In this document: positions 14,133 through 22,578 of the stretch, piece after piece | How positions within the stretch are numbered: the stretch's first letter is position 1 | How the letters are laid out: each line of letters opens with the position of its first letter | Source: Streptomyces meridianus | GTDB lineage: Bacteria > Actinomycetota > Actinomycetes > Streptomycetales > Streptomycetaceae | Reading direction: 5' to 3' | DNA length: 39,424 bases | Assembly (NCBI RefSeq): GCF_023703325.1 | Contig: NZ_JAMQGM010000069.1 | Coordinates: forward strand, 1-39,424 | Made by a program: the position numbers and the translations under genes | The notes under the pieces: model-generated | What the model saw: only the letters and a program-made list of their open reading frames with translations | What the model was told of the DNA's origin: nothing | Database searches by the model: none

Positions 14133-16280
14133 TCAGCCGGCGCTCACCGGGAGGAACGGGCTCGGTCGTCCGCTCCATGACACGTGCAGCACCTCGCGGG
14201 CCCGAGTGCAGGCCACGAACAGCAGACAGCGCTCCCGCAGCGTGTCGGATTCGTGCTGCAGCCGGTCGACCTCGAGCGGTGTGATCTCCCGCGCGAAGGG
14301 CATCGCGCCCTCCGTCACCCCCAGCACCGCGACACACCGGAACTCCAGCCCCTTCATCGCGTGCATCGTGGCCAGCCGTACGCCCTCCGCTTCCGGACCG
14401 GGTCCGTCCTTGACCCGCACCACGGGAATCCCGGCGGCCGTCAGCCGGTCCCGCACCTTGTCCAGCGTCAGGTTGAAACGCGCGCAGACGGCGATCTCAC
14501 CCGGCCGGATGCCTTGCGCGGTCCATTCCTTCACCCGTTCCACCAGGGCGGCGACCTCGGCCTGTGCGGAGCTGTGCCCGCCGGTGTGCGGCCTGCGGCC
14601 GTGCAGCAGGGAGCGGTATCCGGACAGGTTGTCGTCGCCGTCGCCGCCCAGGTCCTCGACCGTGACGGGTGTGAGGATTCCGGTGGACCAGGCCAGGATC
14701 TCCTCCGTGCTGCGGTAGTTGATCCTCAGCCGGAACGCGCGACCCGTCACGGGGATGCCGAGCGAACCGAGCGACACCCGGGAGTCGTAGATCCGCTGGT
14801 GCGGGTCACCGGTGATGAACAGGTCGTCGGGGCCGGGTGCGACGGCCGCACGCAGCACCCGCCACTGCGCGGGATGGAGGTCCTGTGCCTCGTCCACGAC
14901 GACGTGGTCGTAGCGGAGTGGGTCGGGGCCGCGGTCGCCCAGCAGCCGGGCCGCCTCGGCGCACACCTGCAGATGGGTGTGGACACCCTGTGCGGTCAGC
15001 TCGGCGGTGAAGGCCTCCATGGCGCGCCACACCCGGTCCCGCTTCAGGGGACCGAGGGCCGTGCCCCGGCCCCGCCGCGTGGCGCGCAGGTACTCCTCCG
15101 GGGTCCGGATGTCCTGGGCCAGGACGACATGCCGGTACTCCTGGGCGAGGAACCGGTCGGTCCACGGCAGGTCGAGGCGCCTGCACAGGCGCTGCCAGGT
15201 CTGCCGCTCGTCCCGGTCACCGATGGGGGAGGGTGCGCGTCCACCTGTCTCCGTGACGATCCGGTGGGCGTAGGCGTTGACGGTCGTCACCTCGACGCGC
15301 GCCAGCTGCTGCTCGTCCCCGTCCAGCAGCAGCGCCAGGTTCTCCCGCAGGGCTTCGGCGAGCGCGTTGGTGAAGGTGGTGAGCATGACGCGGCTGTCGG
15401 GGGAGCGGGACAGCAGATGCCTGACGCGGTGCAGGGCCACCACCGTCTTGCCGGTTCCCGGACCCCCGGTGACCTGGACGGGACCGTTGTACGACATCCG
15501 GTGGGCCACCCGCCGCTGTGACGGGTGCAGGAAGACCCGCCAGGCCGCGAAGGGCTTCTCCAGGACCTCCGCCAGCTCGGCCGGTCCCGAGACCAGGGTG
15601 ATGCGGCTGCGGGTGTTGGCGATGGCGGCGGCGAGGTCCTCGGTCGCCTCCGGCGCCGCGTCGGCCGGCCGCCGCGCCGCGACGACGTCCCGGTAGACGT
15701 CCTCGGGGGTGAAATCCTCCGCGAGGTACTGCAGCACCTCGAACTGGTCCTCGGGCAGCAGGGTGCCGAACGCCTCGAGCTGGGGCTTGTCGACGATGGT
15801 CCGGACCGCCCGCAACACCTGTGCGTCGACGCCGAGTTCGCGGAGCACGGTGTCCGAGTGCCCGGCGAACAACAGCGCCGGCGCATCGGCCGCGGCCTTC
15901 TCCAGCGCCGGGGTCAGCTGCTCGATGGCCACGACGTTGCGAACCTCCAGGGCACGGGTCGCGGTGTTGACGGTGTAGAGACGTTTGGCGGCCCAGGTGT
16001 ACGCGTCGTCGTGCGGCACCACGTTGATCAGCAGGAAGACGTCGCTGCCGTCGTCGGGTGCCAGGACGACACCACGCCAGAAGTCGTTGACGCGGATGGT
16101 CCGCATCCGCGGATCGCGCGCCTTGTCGACGGACTCCAGGTGCAGCCCCTTGTCGGCGTGGAGTTCGGCGATGCTGAGGCGCTCGAATTTGGCCATCGCC
16201 TTGCGCACACCGGCCTTCACCGGCTTCTGCAGTGCGTCATAGCTCTCCCAGAAGCTGTTGGCGAAGGCGAGTTGCGGCAC
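14133..16280 (-). CDS. UvrD-type helicase with N-terminal RelE/ParE-like domain
   Basis: A 715-residue superfamily 1 helicase fusion. Residues 1-100 resemble a RelE/ParE toxin fold (MRTIRVNDFWRGVVLAPDDG..VFLLINVVPHDDAYTWA). After a helical linker, the helicase has Walker A GGPGTGKT (272-279), Walker B VVVDEAQD (460-467), FRLRINYRSTEEI (motif IV/V region) and ..VRLATMHAMKGLEF and CLLFVACTRARE near the end. This architecture recurs in actinobacteria. The RelE-like part may act as an RNA-binding or RNase module or merely a protein-interaction domain; no antitoxin gene lies alongside, which argues against a free toxin. It sits beside McrBC, so a defence or stress-repair role is inferred. The ATG has a GAGGAG ribosome site. 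Confidence 0.88.
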   Translation of the reverse strand: MPQLAFANSFWESYDALQKPVKAGVRKAMAKFERLSIAELHADKGLHLESVDKARDPRMRTIRVNDFWRGVVLAPDDGSDVFLLINVVPHDDAYTWAAKRLYTVNTATRALEVRNVVAIEQLTPALEKAAADAPALLFAGHSDTVLRELGVDAQVLRAVRTIVDKPQLEAFGTLLPEDQFEVLQYLAEDFTPEDVYRDVVAARRPADAAPEATEDLAAAIANTRSRITLVSGPAELAEVLEKPFAAWRVFLHPSQRRVAHRMSYNGPVQVTGGPGTGKTVVALHRVRHLLSRSPDSRVMLTTFTNALAEALRENLALLLDGDEQQLARVEVTTVNAYAHRIVTETGGRAPSPIGDRDERQTWQRLCRRLDLPWTDRFLAQEYRHVVLAQDIRTPEEYLRATRRGRGTALGPLKRDRVWRAMEAFTAELTAQGVHTHLQVCAEAARLLGDRGPDPLRYDHVVVDEAQDLHPAQWRVLRAAVAPGPDDLFITGDPHQRIYDSRVSLGSLGIPVTGRAFRLRINYRSTEEILAWSTGILTPVTVEDLGGDGDDNLSGYRSLLHGRRPHTGGHSSAQAEVAALVERVKEWTAQGIRPGEIAVCARFNLTLDKVRDRLTAAGIPVVRVKDGPGPEAEGVRLATMHAMKGLEFRCVAVLGVTEGAMPFAREITPLEVDRLQHESDTLRERCLLFVACTRAREVLHVSWSGRPSPFLPVSAG

Positions 16281-16311
16281 TGGGACTCCTCATCGAAGGG
16301 GTGTACACGTG

Positions 16312-16317
16312 ATCATA
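16312..16317 (-). promoter_or_regulatory. Candidate -10 element for the RelE-UvrD gene
   Basis: TATGAT on the minus strand lies about 32 bases before the ATG at 16280, inside an unusually AT-rich stretch with repeated ACGT/GTAC steps (16305-16330). No good -35 is visible 16-18 bases upstream, so activator dependence or a false match are both possible. Confidence 0.35.
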
Positions 16318-16389
16318 CGTTCGCACGTACGCCCATAAGGCCGGAACATCCCCCCGGCGGTACGTCCGCCAACTGCGGTGCACCCGACG

Positions 16390-17583
16390 TCAGCCGGCGA
16401 CGAGCCGCTGTGCCAGCGCATCGATCGCGGCGAGAAGTCCGACAGGGGGCACATCGAGGTCCAGGGCGTGCTGATGGATCAGGATTCCGGCATGCCGGAC
16501 CCGGTGCGCGGTATGCCCGGCGTTGCCCTTCGCGTAGACCAGATGCCCCTCCGGCAGGCCGAGGGCTGTGCAGTAGGCCAGCATCTGGTAGAGGTCGGCG
16601 TCCGGGTAGCCTTCCGGTCGCTGGGCTTTGTACTTGGCGTCGACCACCGCGCGCGGCCTGCCGTCCGCCCCGTACGCGACGAGGTCCGGCCGGATCCGGA
16701 TCGCACGCGCCTCGTCGAGGTGGTGCGGATCCTGGAGGCGGCACGATCGTCCGCCGCCGGTCAGCGCCTCGCGGAGGGCGACCGTGACGAAGTCCTCGAA
16801 GAGTTTGTTCATGTCGAACAGGAACCCGTCGATCCGCAGCCGCCCCTCGGCGTGCTCGACGGAGGCCCCCGCCAGGACCGCCTGCGCGAGGTGAAGGGCT
16901 TGGTGGTAGCGGGCGTTGAGCCGGGTGGGCTGCCATGCGGGCAGGGATGGGCCCCGTCGCAGCGGGGTGACGTCGGCGAGCCGCGCCCGCTGGTGCATCA
17001 GGCGCCGCCGCACGTCCCCCCGGATGCCGGGCAGCCGCAGGAGTCGTTCGACCGCGGCGCGCAGCAGGCGGTTCTCGGCGATGTCCCGGGTGAAGTCGTC
17101 GTAGTGGATCTCGACGGGCAGGGTGGCGCCGAAGTGACGGCGGATCTGCTCGGCCTCGCGGATCCGGCCGCGTACGACCGTTGCCCGTTCCTCGACGGCC
17201 TGGTAGCCGAGCAGCAGGCCGTGGCCGAGGGCGCGTTCGACCTGGCGCTCGAAGGCGTGGGCGAGGGCGGGCAGCACGTCGCGATGCTCGGCGACATCGA
17301 CCTCTCCGTGCCGCCAGATCCGGGGGTTGAGGCCGTAGCCGAGGAGGAAGAACAGCCGGGCGATCGGCACCTTGGGGGTGATCCGCACGGTCACCGGTTC
17401 TCCGCCGGGCACCGGTACGACCACCGCGCCGACCTTGCTGCCCGCCCGCAGCCGCCAGTTGCCGGGTCGGTCGGGGTCCGGTGCGGCGTCCACGACACGT
17501 GCCCCGGCGAGGGCCCGGGCCGCGTCGTCCGGGAGGGGCACCGAGACGGCCGGGGCGTGCTCGACGAGTTCGACGACACTCAC
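16390..17583 (-). CDS. mcrC: McrC-like nuclease subunit of an McrBC system
   Basis: A 397-residue McrBC 5-methylcytosine restriction component. The N-terminal half is the McrC stalk-like domain that engages the McrB ring. The C-terminal half holds a PD-(D/E)XK nuclease: candidate Glu263 in LFEDFV, Asp300 in RIRPDLV, the D315-A-K317 pair in VVDAKYK, and the YQMLAY motif near 332-337. All catalytic positions appear present. The GTG start (17581-17583) overlaps the McrB stop (GTGA), so the subunits are made together. It should cut DNA when the McrB motor is bound to recognised DNA; the modification recognised depends on McrB. Confidence 0.88.
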   Translation of the reverse strand: MSVVELVEHAPAVSVPLPDDAARALAGARVVDAAPDPDRPGNWRLRAGSKVGAVVVPVPGGEPVTVRITPKVPIARLFFLLGYGLNPRIWRHGEVDVAEHRDVLPALAHAFERQVERALGHGLLLGYQAVEERATVVRGRIREAEQIRRHFGATLPVEIHYDDFTRDIAENRLLRAAVERLLRLPGIRGDVRRRLMHQRARLADVTPLRRGPSLPAWQPTRLNARYHQALHLAQAVLAGASVEHAEGRLRIDGFLFDMNKLFEDFVTVALREALTGGGRSCRLQDPHHLDEARAIRIRPDLVAYGADGRPRAVVDAKYKAQRPEGYPDADLYQMLAYCTALGLPEGHLVYAKGNAGHTAHRVRHAGILIHQHALDLDVPPVGLLAAIDALAQRLVAG

Positions 17584-19418
17584 GGCGCCGGCTCGTCCGG
17601 GTCCTGGCGGGTGCCGATCGCGGCCCGCAGCACCGGCAGGCCGTACCGCTGCCCGATGTCGATGCCCTCGCCGTAGTGGTGCTCCTCCAGCAGCGGGAGG
17701 ATCTTGGTCCGCCAGGTGCGCTCGAGACCGCCCTCCCGGAACACGCCCTGCTTCATCAGATACGAGGGCCCTATGCGGAAGTCGTGATCCTCTATACGGG
17801 AGTTGAGGGCGTCGAGGAGGTCGGCGGGCTCCGCGTCCCGGTCCTCCCGGGCCAGCCAACGGCGCAGCAGCCCGCTGGTGGGCTCGGTCCGCGGCGACAG
17901 CTCGACGAAGGCGAACCGCCGGCGCATGGCGGCGTCGACGAGTGCGATGGACCGGTCGGCGGTGTTCATCGTCCCGATGACGAAGAGGTTGGGCGGGAGC
18001 GCGAAGTCGTCGCCGGAGTAGGTGAGCCGCACGGACTTGTTGCGGTACTCCAGGAGGAAGTACAGCTCTCCGAACACCTTCGCCAGGTTGGCCCGGTTGA
18101 TCTCGTCGATGACGAGGAAGTGCGGGATGTGCCGGTTGCCCTCGCGGGAGGCCAGGTCCGCGAGTTCCCGCAGGGGGCCCGCGGTGAGCCGGAACGCGAC
18201 CTCGCGGGTCTCCGGGTCCTCCCGGGGCCGGAAGCCCTCGAAGAAGTCCTCGTAGGAGTAGGAGGGGTGGAACTGCACGAGCTTGACCTGCTCGAGGCCG
18301 CCGCCGAGGAACTCGGCCAGTTTCAGGGCGAGATACGTCTTGCCCGTGCCCGGCGGGCCGTAGAGCACGAGCTGGCGGTCGTCCCACAGCAGGTCGCGCA
18401 GCTCGCGCAGCCACGCCGCGTCGTGGACGAGTAACTCATCGGCCAACGCCGCTTCAGGAACGGGGAGTTCGAGTTCCCGGCGGGCCGTGATGACGGGGGC
18501 CTCCCTGCTGGGGTCCCGCTCGGCGGCCGCGGTGGCATCCGCCAGCTCCTCCTCGCTCAGGCCCAGCGCGTCCACCAGTGCCTGCACCGAGGTCAGATCG
18601 ACCACGTCGTGCTGGGCGGACAGTTTCTGCTGGAGTTCCTCCGGCAACGCGTCGTAGGGGTAGCCCTCGCCCTGCCACTCCACGGGGCGCCGGAGGTTGG
18701 CACGGCCGTCGTCGGAGGCCGTCTGCTCGGCGGGGCCGGTGAGCTGCCCTACGTACAAGGTGCCGGACGAGATGCTGCACACCGTGTCGCCTGGCTTCAT
18801 CCGCGACAGGAAGGCGTGGAACGCCTCGACCAGTTCCATTTTCTGGTTGTAGGTGGCCGTGGACCCGTAGTCCTCCTCGACGGCCGAACGCAGACGGTCC
18901 TTGCTGATGCCCTGCTCGATGCCGGGGCGCAGGTGTCTCGCCGAGAGGGTCACCAGACCTTCGTCCAGCCACATGCGCTGGACCAGATCGAGTCCGGAAA
19001 CGTTCGAACCTCGCACGAGCCAGGCGTGGTTGGGTCCCCAACTCATGTCCTCGATGAAATCCGCCAGCATGTGCCCGTCGGCTGTCTTCCACTCCCCCCA
19101 TCCGTTGGAGCTCCGCCCGAGAAGGACTCCGGAAGCGGCCGAGGGGGAGTTGCAGGTCACGTCCGTAGTGGTCTCCAGCCATCCCGGCCAGGTCGCGGAC
19201 CGCCGCATCATCCCGTTGTTGATCAGCTTCTCCCGCAGCCGGTACGAGGACGGCATCCCCGCGGCGAACGACGGAACCACATCGGGGCGTGCCGGCGATC
19301 CCGCGCTGATGACGAACTTCCGGCTTCCGTTCGTCCCCTTCTCGGCCAGCAGCCGGCCCTTGGCCACCGGTCCCCCGTTCGGCAGCCGCAACAGGAACTC
19401 GGGACAGTCCTCCGGCAT
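17580..19418 (-). CDS. mcrB: McrB-like AAA+ motor with DUF4357 and EVE-like reader domains
   Basis: A 612-residue protein. ATG 19416-19418 follows a GAGGAG ribosome site at good distance, and the longer reading adds nothing conserved. Residues 10-117 match DUF4357 (KFVISAGSPAR, LREKLINNG, SPSAASGVLLGRSSNGWGEWK). Residues 125-290 resemble an EVE/PUA-like reader (NHAWLVRGSN, DYG, FLSRMKPGDTV, LYVGQLTGP), a fold that binds modified bases in McrB relatives. Residues 335-600 are the GTP-hydrolysing AAA+ domain: GPPGTGKT (354-361), VIDEINRAN (436-444), MNTADRS (484-490). It partners McrC downstream. DUF4357 is more often seen in other restriction or GIY-YIG proteins, so its placement at the front of McrB is notable. 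Confidence 0.88.
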   Translation of the reverse strand: MPEDCPEFLLRLPNGGPVAKGRLLAEKGTNGSRKFVISAGSPARPDVVPSFAAGMPSSYRLREKLINNGMMRRSATWPGWLETTTDVTCNSPSAASGVLLGRSSNGWGEWKTADGHMLADFIEDMSWGPNHAWLVRGSNVSGLDLVQRMWLDEGLVTLSARHLRPGIEQGISKDRLRSAVEEDYGSTATYNQKMELVEAFHAFLSRMKPGDTVCSISSGTLYVGQLTGPAEQTASDDGRANLRRPVEWQGEGYPYDALPEELQQKLSAQHDVVDLTSVQALVDALGLSEEELADATAAAERDPSREAPVITARRELELPVPEAALADELLVHDAAWLRELRDLLWDDRQLVLYGPPGTGKTYLALKLAEFLGGGLEQVKLVQFHPSYSYEDFFEGFRPREDPETREVAFRLTAGPLRELADLASREGNRHIPHFLVIDEINRANLAKVFGELYFLLEYRNKSVRLTYSGDDFALPPNLFVIGTMNTADRSIALVDAAMRRRFAFVELSPRTEPTSGLLRRWLAREDRDAEPADLLDALNSRIEDHDFRIGPSYLMKQGVFREGGLERTWRTKILPLLEEHHYGEGIDIGQRYGLPVLRAAIGTRQDPDEPAP

Positions 19419-19444
19419 CGTTCTCCTCGCTCTCCGGCATGGGC

Positions 19445-19480
19445 ACTGTTTCCGCACAGTACGCGCAGAGAATGACATTC
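19445..19480 (-). promoter_or_regulatory. Two short palindromes upstream of mcrB
   Basis: ACTGT-N6-ACAGT (19445-19460) and GAATG-A-CATTC (19470-19480) lie 27-62 bases before the mcrB start, in the 153-base gap 19419-19571. Both are perfect 5-base arms in a locally AT-richer stretch. They could be operators, but arms this short can arise by chance. No convincing -35/-10 pair is seen. Confidence 0.3.
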
Positions 19481-19571
19481 CAGCGGCCAACGCTTGAGTG
19501 AACAGCGACAGTTGGGAAGCCTCGGCTCCAGCCGGCACTTCTGTGCCCGACGAGACGGGGGCGCGTACCCC

Positions 19572-21095
19572 TCACCCCCCGCCGAGGACCGGTCCGTCGC
19601 CGTAGAGGGCCGCGAGGTCGATCAGCAGCAGGTCGCGGCGCCGGGCGGCGGCCCGCTGCACGTCGGGGTGGAACCCGTGCAGGGAGTGGAGGGCCAGGGA
19701 CGCGTCCGCGGTCTCGTGGCCCAGGCCGGCCAGCAGGCCCCGGATGTGCTCGAGGCGTTCGACGTCCCGCATCCCGCGCGGCTGGATCGTCGCCTTCGCC
19801 TCGCCGACGAGGGCGACGCGGGTGTGCGCCGAGCGGGGGCGTTCGCCCGGTGCGAGCGCGAGGACGTCCACCTCGTGCTTGGTCTTCGCCGCCGGGTCGG
19901 GCACGTCCGTGGAGCCGACGGCGCCGATCCGCAGTGGCGCCTCGTCGGGGGCGAAGGCGCGGGTCCAGTGCCGTGCCAGCTCCTCGAAATGCGGACCGAG
20001 GATCTTGGACTGGAAGGTCGGGCGGGACTCCCGCCATGCGTCCGCCGCCCGTCCGTGCTCGACCATGTCCACCAGGGGCAGGGTGATCAGCTGGTTGAAC
20101 CGGATCACCGGATCGGCGACGGTGATCACCGGATTCCGGGCCTTGAGCAGGTCCTGCTCGCGGCGCAGGTAGCCGGTGGACTCCAGCACCTCCAGGGGTG
20201 CGACCACGGCGGAGCGCTGCCGCTCCAGCAGGCTGCCGATCCTCGCGGGGGTGGAGGCGCCCCGGGCCACGGCGGACAGCAGGTCGTAGTAGAGGGTGCG
20301 GCGGGTGATCCGGGGGTCCTCGCGCAGCAGGAACTCGGCCTCGACGCGGGAATAGAGGGCGCGTCCGGGATCCAGCAGCGTGCGCTGGATCCAGTCGTCG
20401 AAGTCCCCGGTGCTCTGCGGTACGGCGCCGGGCGCGAGGGGCCGGTAGCCGGGGGCGCCGCCGAGGCAGGCGTCGACGAGCAGCGCGGTCCCGGGGTCGT
20501 CGACCTGCCAGTGGGTGCGGGCCGTGCGGTAGTCGAAGGCGGGCAGGCGCAGGTCGAGGACGGCGCGGCCGCGCAGTGGCCTGGTCCCCGACAGCAGCTC
20601 GCTCATTACGCTCATCGCCGAGCCGCACAGGACGATCCGCCCGCCCGGCGCCTTGCGGGACTGCGAGCGGTCGTAGAGGAGTTGCAGCAGTCCCGGGATC
20701 TCGGGGGAGTGCTGGAGCAGGTAAGGGAGCTCGTCGATCACCAGCAGCGGGGCACCGGGCGCCCGGTTGACCACGTCCAGGGCGGTGGACAGCACCTCCT
20801 CCCACCCGCCCAGGCGCAGCGCCCGCGCCGGCACGCCGGCGTGGGCGGCGACGGCTTCGCTGAAGCGCTGGAGGGACAGCACGCGCCCCTCCTCCTGCAC
20901 GGCGGAGAGGTACAGGCCCCCGGCGGCCTCGGTCAGCGCCTCCAGCAGGAACGACTTCCCGTTGCGCCGCCGCCCGGACATGATCGCGATCCGCAGCTCG
21001 GGTGCGGGGTCCTCCACGAAGTCGTGCAGCAGTCCCCACTCGCGCTCGCGGTCCAGCACCCGCGCGGGCTTCTCCCAACCGTCTCGTTCACCCAC
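19572..21095 (-). CDS. AAA ATPase with C-terminal DUF234 nuclease-like domain
   Basis: A 507-residue STAND/archaeal-type ATPase. The GTG start at 21093-21095 has GAGG five bases ahead; the more distal GTG (21122) has no ribosome site and lies in a palindrome. Walker A is GRRRNGKS (41-48) and Walker B LLVIDELPYLLQ (around 115-126). A winged-helix-like section follows, and the C-terminal 130 residues match DUF234 with HEVDVLAL and ALVGEAKAT, a PD-(D/E)XK-like D...ExK pattern that may still be catalytic. These ATPases are common in archaea and in actinobacterial accessory islands and have no firm function. The position directly upstream of mcrBC on the same strand suggests, but does not prove, a defence role. 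Confidence 0.82.
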   Translation of the reverse strand: MGERDGWEKPARVLDREREWGLLHDFVEDPAPELRIAIMSGRRRNGKSFLLEALTEAAGGLYLSAVQEEGRVLSLQRFSEAVAAHAGVPARALRLGGWEEVLSTALDVVNRAPGAPLLVIDELPYLLQHSPEIPGLLQLLYDRSQSRKAPGGRIVLCGSAMSVMSELLSGTRPLRGRAVLDLRLPAFDYRTARTHWQVDDPGTALLVDACLGGAPGYRPLAPGAVPQSTGDFDDWIQRTLLDPGRALYSRVEAEFLLREDPRITRRTLYYDLLSAVARGASTPARIGSLLERQRSAVVAPLEVLESTGYLRREQDLLKARNPVITVADPVIRFNQLITLPLVDMVEHGRAADAWRESRPTFQSKILGPHFEELARHWTRAFAPDEAPLRIGAVGSTDVPDPAAKTKHEVDVLALAPGERPRSAHTRVALVGEAKATIQPRGMRDVERLEHIRGLLAGLGHETADASLALHSLHGFHPDVQRAAARRRDLLLIDLAALYGDGPVLGGG

Positions 21096-21122
21096 ACCGG
21101 CCTCGATCCTGTTCGGGCACAC

Positions 21123-21141
21123 CTGAACTGTTTGTGTTCAG
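21123..21141 (-). promoter_or_regulatory. Palindromic operator candidate ahead of the DUF234 ATPase
   Basis: CTGAAC-TGTTTGT-GTTCAG is a perfect 6-base inverted repeat 28-46 bases before the GTG start. A TAGGGT hexamer (minus strand, near 21146-21151) lies just upstream and could be the -10, placing the palindrome at the transcription start. The surrounding 40 bases are AT-rich for this genome. Autoregulation or control by an unlinked repressor is inferred. Confidence 0.45.
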
Positions 21142-21199
21142 ATCAACCCTAACAAGATTGGTGACTCTCAGGGACCGCGGGGTCTTGTCCCAGGCCGCG

Positions 21200-21547
21200 T
21201 CAGAGGTGGCTGAGTACGTTGACCACTCGGCCGTTGGGGTCGCGGACGAAGAAGCGGCGCACGCCCCACTCCTCGTCCTGAAGGGGGTGTACGATCTCCG
21301 CGCCGCTCTCCTGAACGGCCGCGTAGACCGCATCGACGTCGCTCACCTCGACGCTGATGTCGGGGATGACGGGTGCGGTCTTGTCGTCGGTGATGAAGCT
21401 GATCTGGGCCGTCGGATGGGTCGGGGAGGCGAGCGTCGAGATCCAGCCGAGGTTCATGACTTCGTGGAAGCCCAGCCGCCCGTAGAACTCCCGGCTCTGC
21501 TGCACGGACTCCGACTGGATGTTGGGCACTACACGGTGAATGGTCAT
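21200..21547 (-). CDS. VOC/glyoxalase-superfamily protein
   Basis: A 115-residue single-domain vicinal-oxygen-chelate protein. The ATG at 21545-21547 follows GGAG at seven bases. Two beta-alpha-beta-beta-beta units are visible: VPNIQSESVQQSREFYGRLGF and ISVEVSDVDAVYAAVQ, ending in the family signature RRFFVRDPNGRVVNVL. The first expected metal ligand is Asn rather than His, so it may not be a metal enzyme of the glyoxalase I type. It lies 49 bases after the IclR regulator on the same strand and may be co-transcribed. Substrate unknown; detoxification, dioxygenase-like or antibiotic-binding roles all occur in the superfamily. Confidence 0.8.
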   Translation of the reverse strand: MTIHRVVPNIQSESVQQSREFYGRLGFHEVMNLGWISTLASPTHPTAQISFITDDKTAPVIPDISVEVSDVDAVYAAVQESGAEIVHPLQDEEWGVRRFFVRDPNGRVVNVLSHL

Positions 21548-21596
21548 CGACAACTCCACGTGAGGACGACGGTGTCTTCGGCAGTCCCTACGTCTA

Positions 21597-22493
21597 CTAC
21601 GACGTATCGGCCACCGCACGCACTTCGTAACAATGGGGCCTGCCGTCGCCGGACACCGGCCATTCGGGGCGACCTCGCCGCGCAGTGCTGCCCCAGGGCG
21701 ATGCGGCAGGGCGGTCGTAGCCGGGGTAGGGGTCGTCGCCGATGTCCGCGAGCCGCGCACCGATGCCGCGCGCCGCCGCGATCACTGGTGGAGCCAGGCG
21801 GTCGAGGTCCAGCCTGCCGGATCGGACCACCGCCCCGACCGCCGCGACCGGTTCGCCGTCCACGAGGACCGGGCTCGCGACCGAGCAGGTGCCCAGGGTC
21901 ATCTCCTCGCGCGTCGTGGCGAATCCGCGTTCCCGCGCGCGCTGGAGGTCCCGCCGCAGCCGCCCCGGTTCGCGGATCGAGTATGTCGTCGGACGGCTCA
22001 GCGGCCGTCCGAGATGCTCGTCGATGACATCGGGGGATGCCCAGGCCAGCAGCGCCTTGCCGACGCCGGTGGTGTGCAGGGGCAGCCGCCCTCCGGTGCG
22101 CGAGACGATCGGCACCGAGCGGTGGCCGGTCAGCTTCTCCACGTACAGCGCCGTGCCGCCGTCGTGCACGGCGAGATGGACGTTCTCCCGCGTCGCCTCG
22201 TACAGCTCCTGCATGAACGGCATGGCGACGTCGCGCAGCCGGGTGTGCAGGCCGCTCAGCAGCCCCAGCTCCAGCAGGCGCAGCCCCACCCGGTACGTGC
22301 CGTCGTCCTCCCGCTCCAGGGCGCGCCAGCAGCTGAGTTCGCGCACCAGACGGTGGGTGGTCGGCAGGCTCAGATCCGCCCGCCGGGCCAGGTCGGACAG
22401 GGTCAGCCGCGGGTGCTCGAAGTCGAAGGCGTCGAGGATCGCCAGCATGCGTGAGGCCACGGTCCGGCCCGGCTGACTGGTGTTTCCGGCCAT
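21597..22493 (-). CDS. IclR-family transcriptional regulator
   Basis: A 298-residue regulator. Residues 8-70 form the IclR winged helix (RMLAILDAFDFEHPRLTLSDLARRADLSLPTTHRLVREL). Residues 80-250 are the effector-binding domain, with the signature LPLHTTGVGKALLAW and a Cys in GTCSVASPVL. About 40 extra C-terminal residues, Pro/Arg-rich, extend beyond the usual end. The start ATG 22491-22493 has GGAAAG four bases upstream. It is divergent from an aromatic-acid type transporter, the usual layout for a regulator that responds to the transported compound, such as an aromatic acid. Confidence 0.92.
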   Translation of the reverse strand: MAGNTSQPGRTVASRMLAILDAFDFEHPRLTLSDLARRADLSLPTTHRLVRELSCWRALEREDDGTYRVGLRLLELGLLSGLHTRLRDVAMPFMQELYEATRENVHLAVHDGGTALYVEKLTGHRSVPIVSRTGGRLPLHTTGVGKALLAWASPDVIDEHLGRPLSRPTTYSIREPGRLRRDLQRARERGFATTREEMTLGTCSVASPVLVDGEPVAAVGAVVRSGRLDLDRLAPPVIAAARGIGARLADIGDDPYPGYDRPAASPWGSTARRGRPEWPVSGDGRPHCYEVRAVADTS

Positions 22494-22578
22494 GTGCTTT
22501 CCGCTCAGTGAAAGACAGCGCTGTGCGGGAAGTGTGTCACGCATCACCATGTCGGTCACCCCGACGAGGAGAGACAGC
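22494..22578. promoter_or_regulatory. Divergent promoter region between iclR and the MFS gene
   Basis: Eighty-five bases that must contain both promoters and the IclR operator. A loose inverted repeat TGCG-N12-CGCA lies inside it, but the arms are short and no clear -35/-10 pair stands out. The ribosome site of the transporter is GAGGAGAG just before 22579. Confidence 0.35.

Noticed and set aside
22494..22578. TGCG-N12-CGCA as the IclR operator
   Set aside because: Four-base arms are expected by chance in GC-rich DNA and do not extend.
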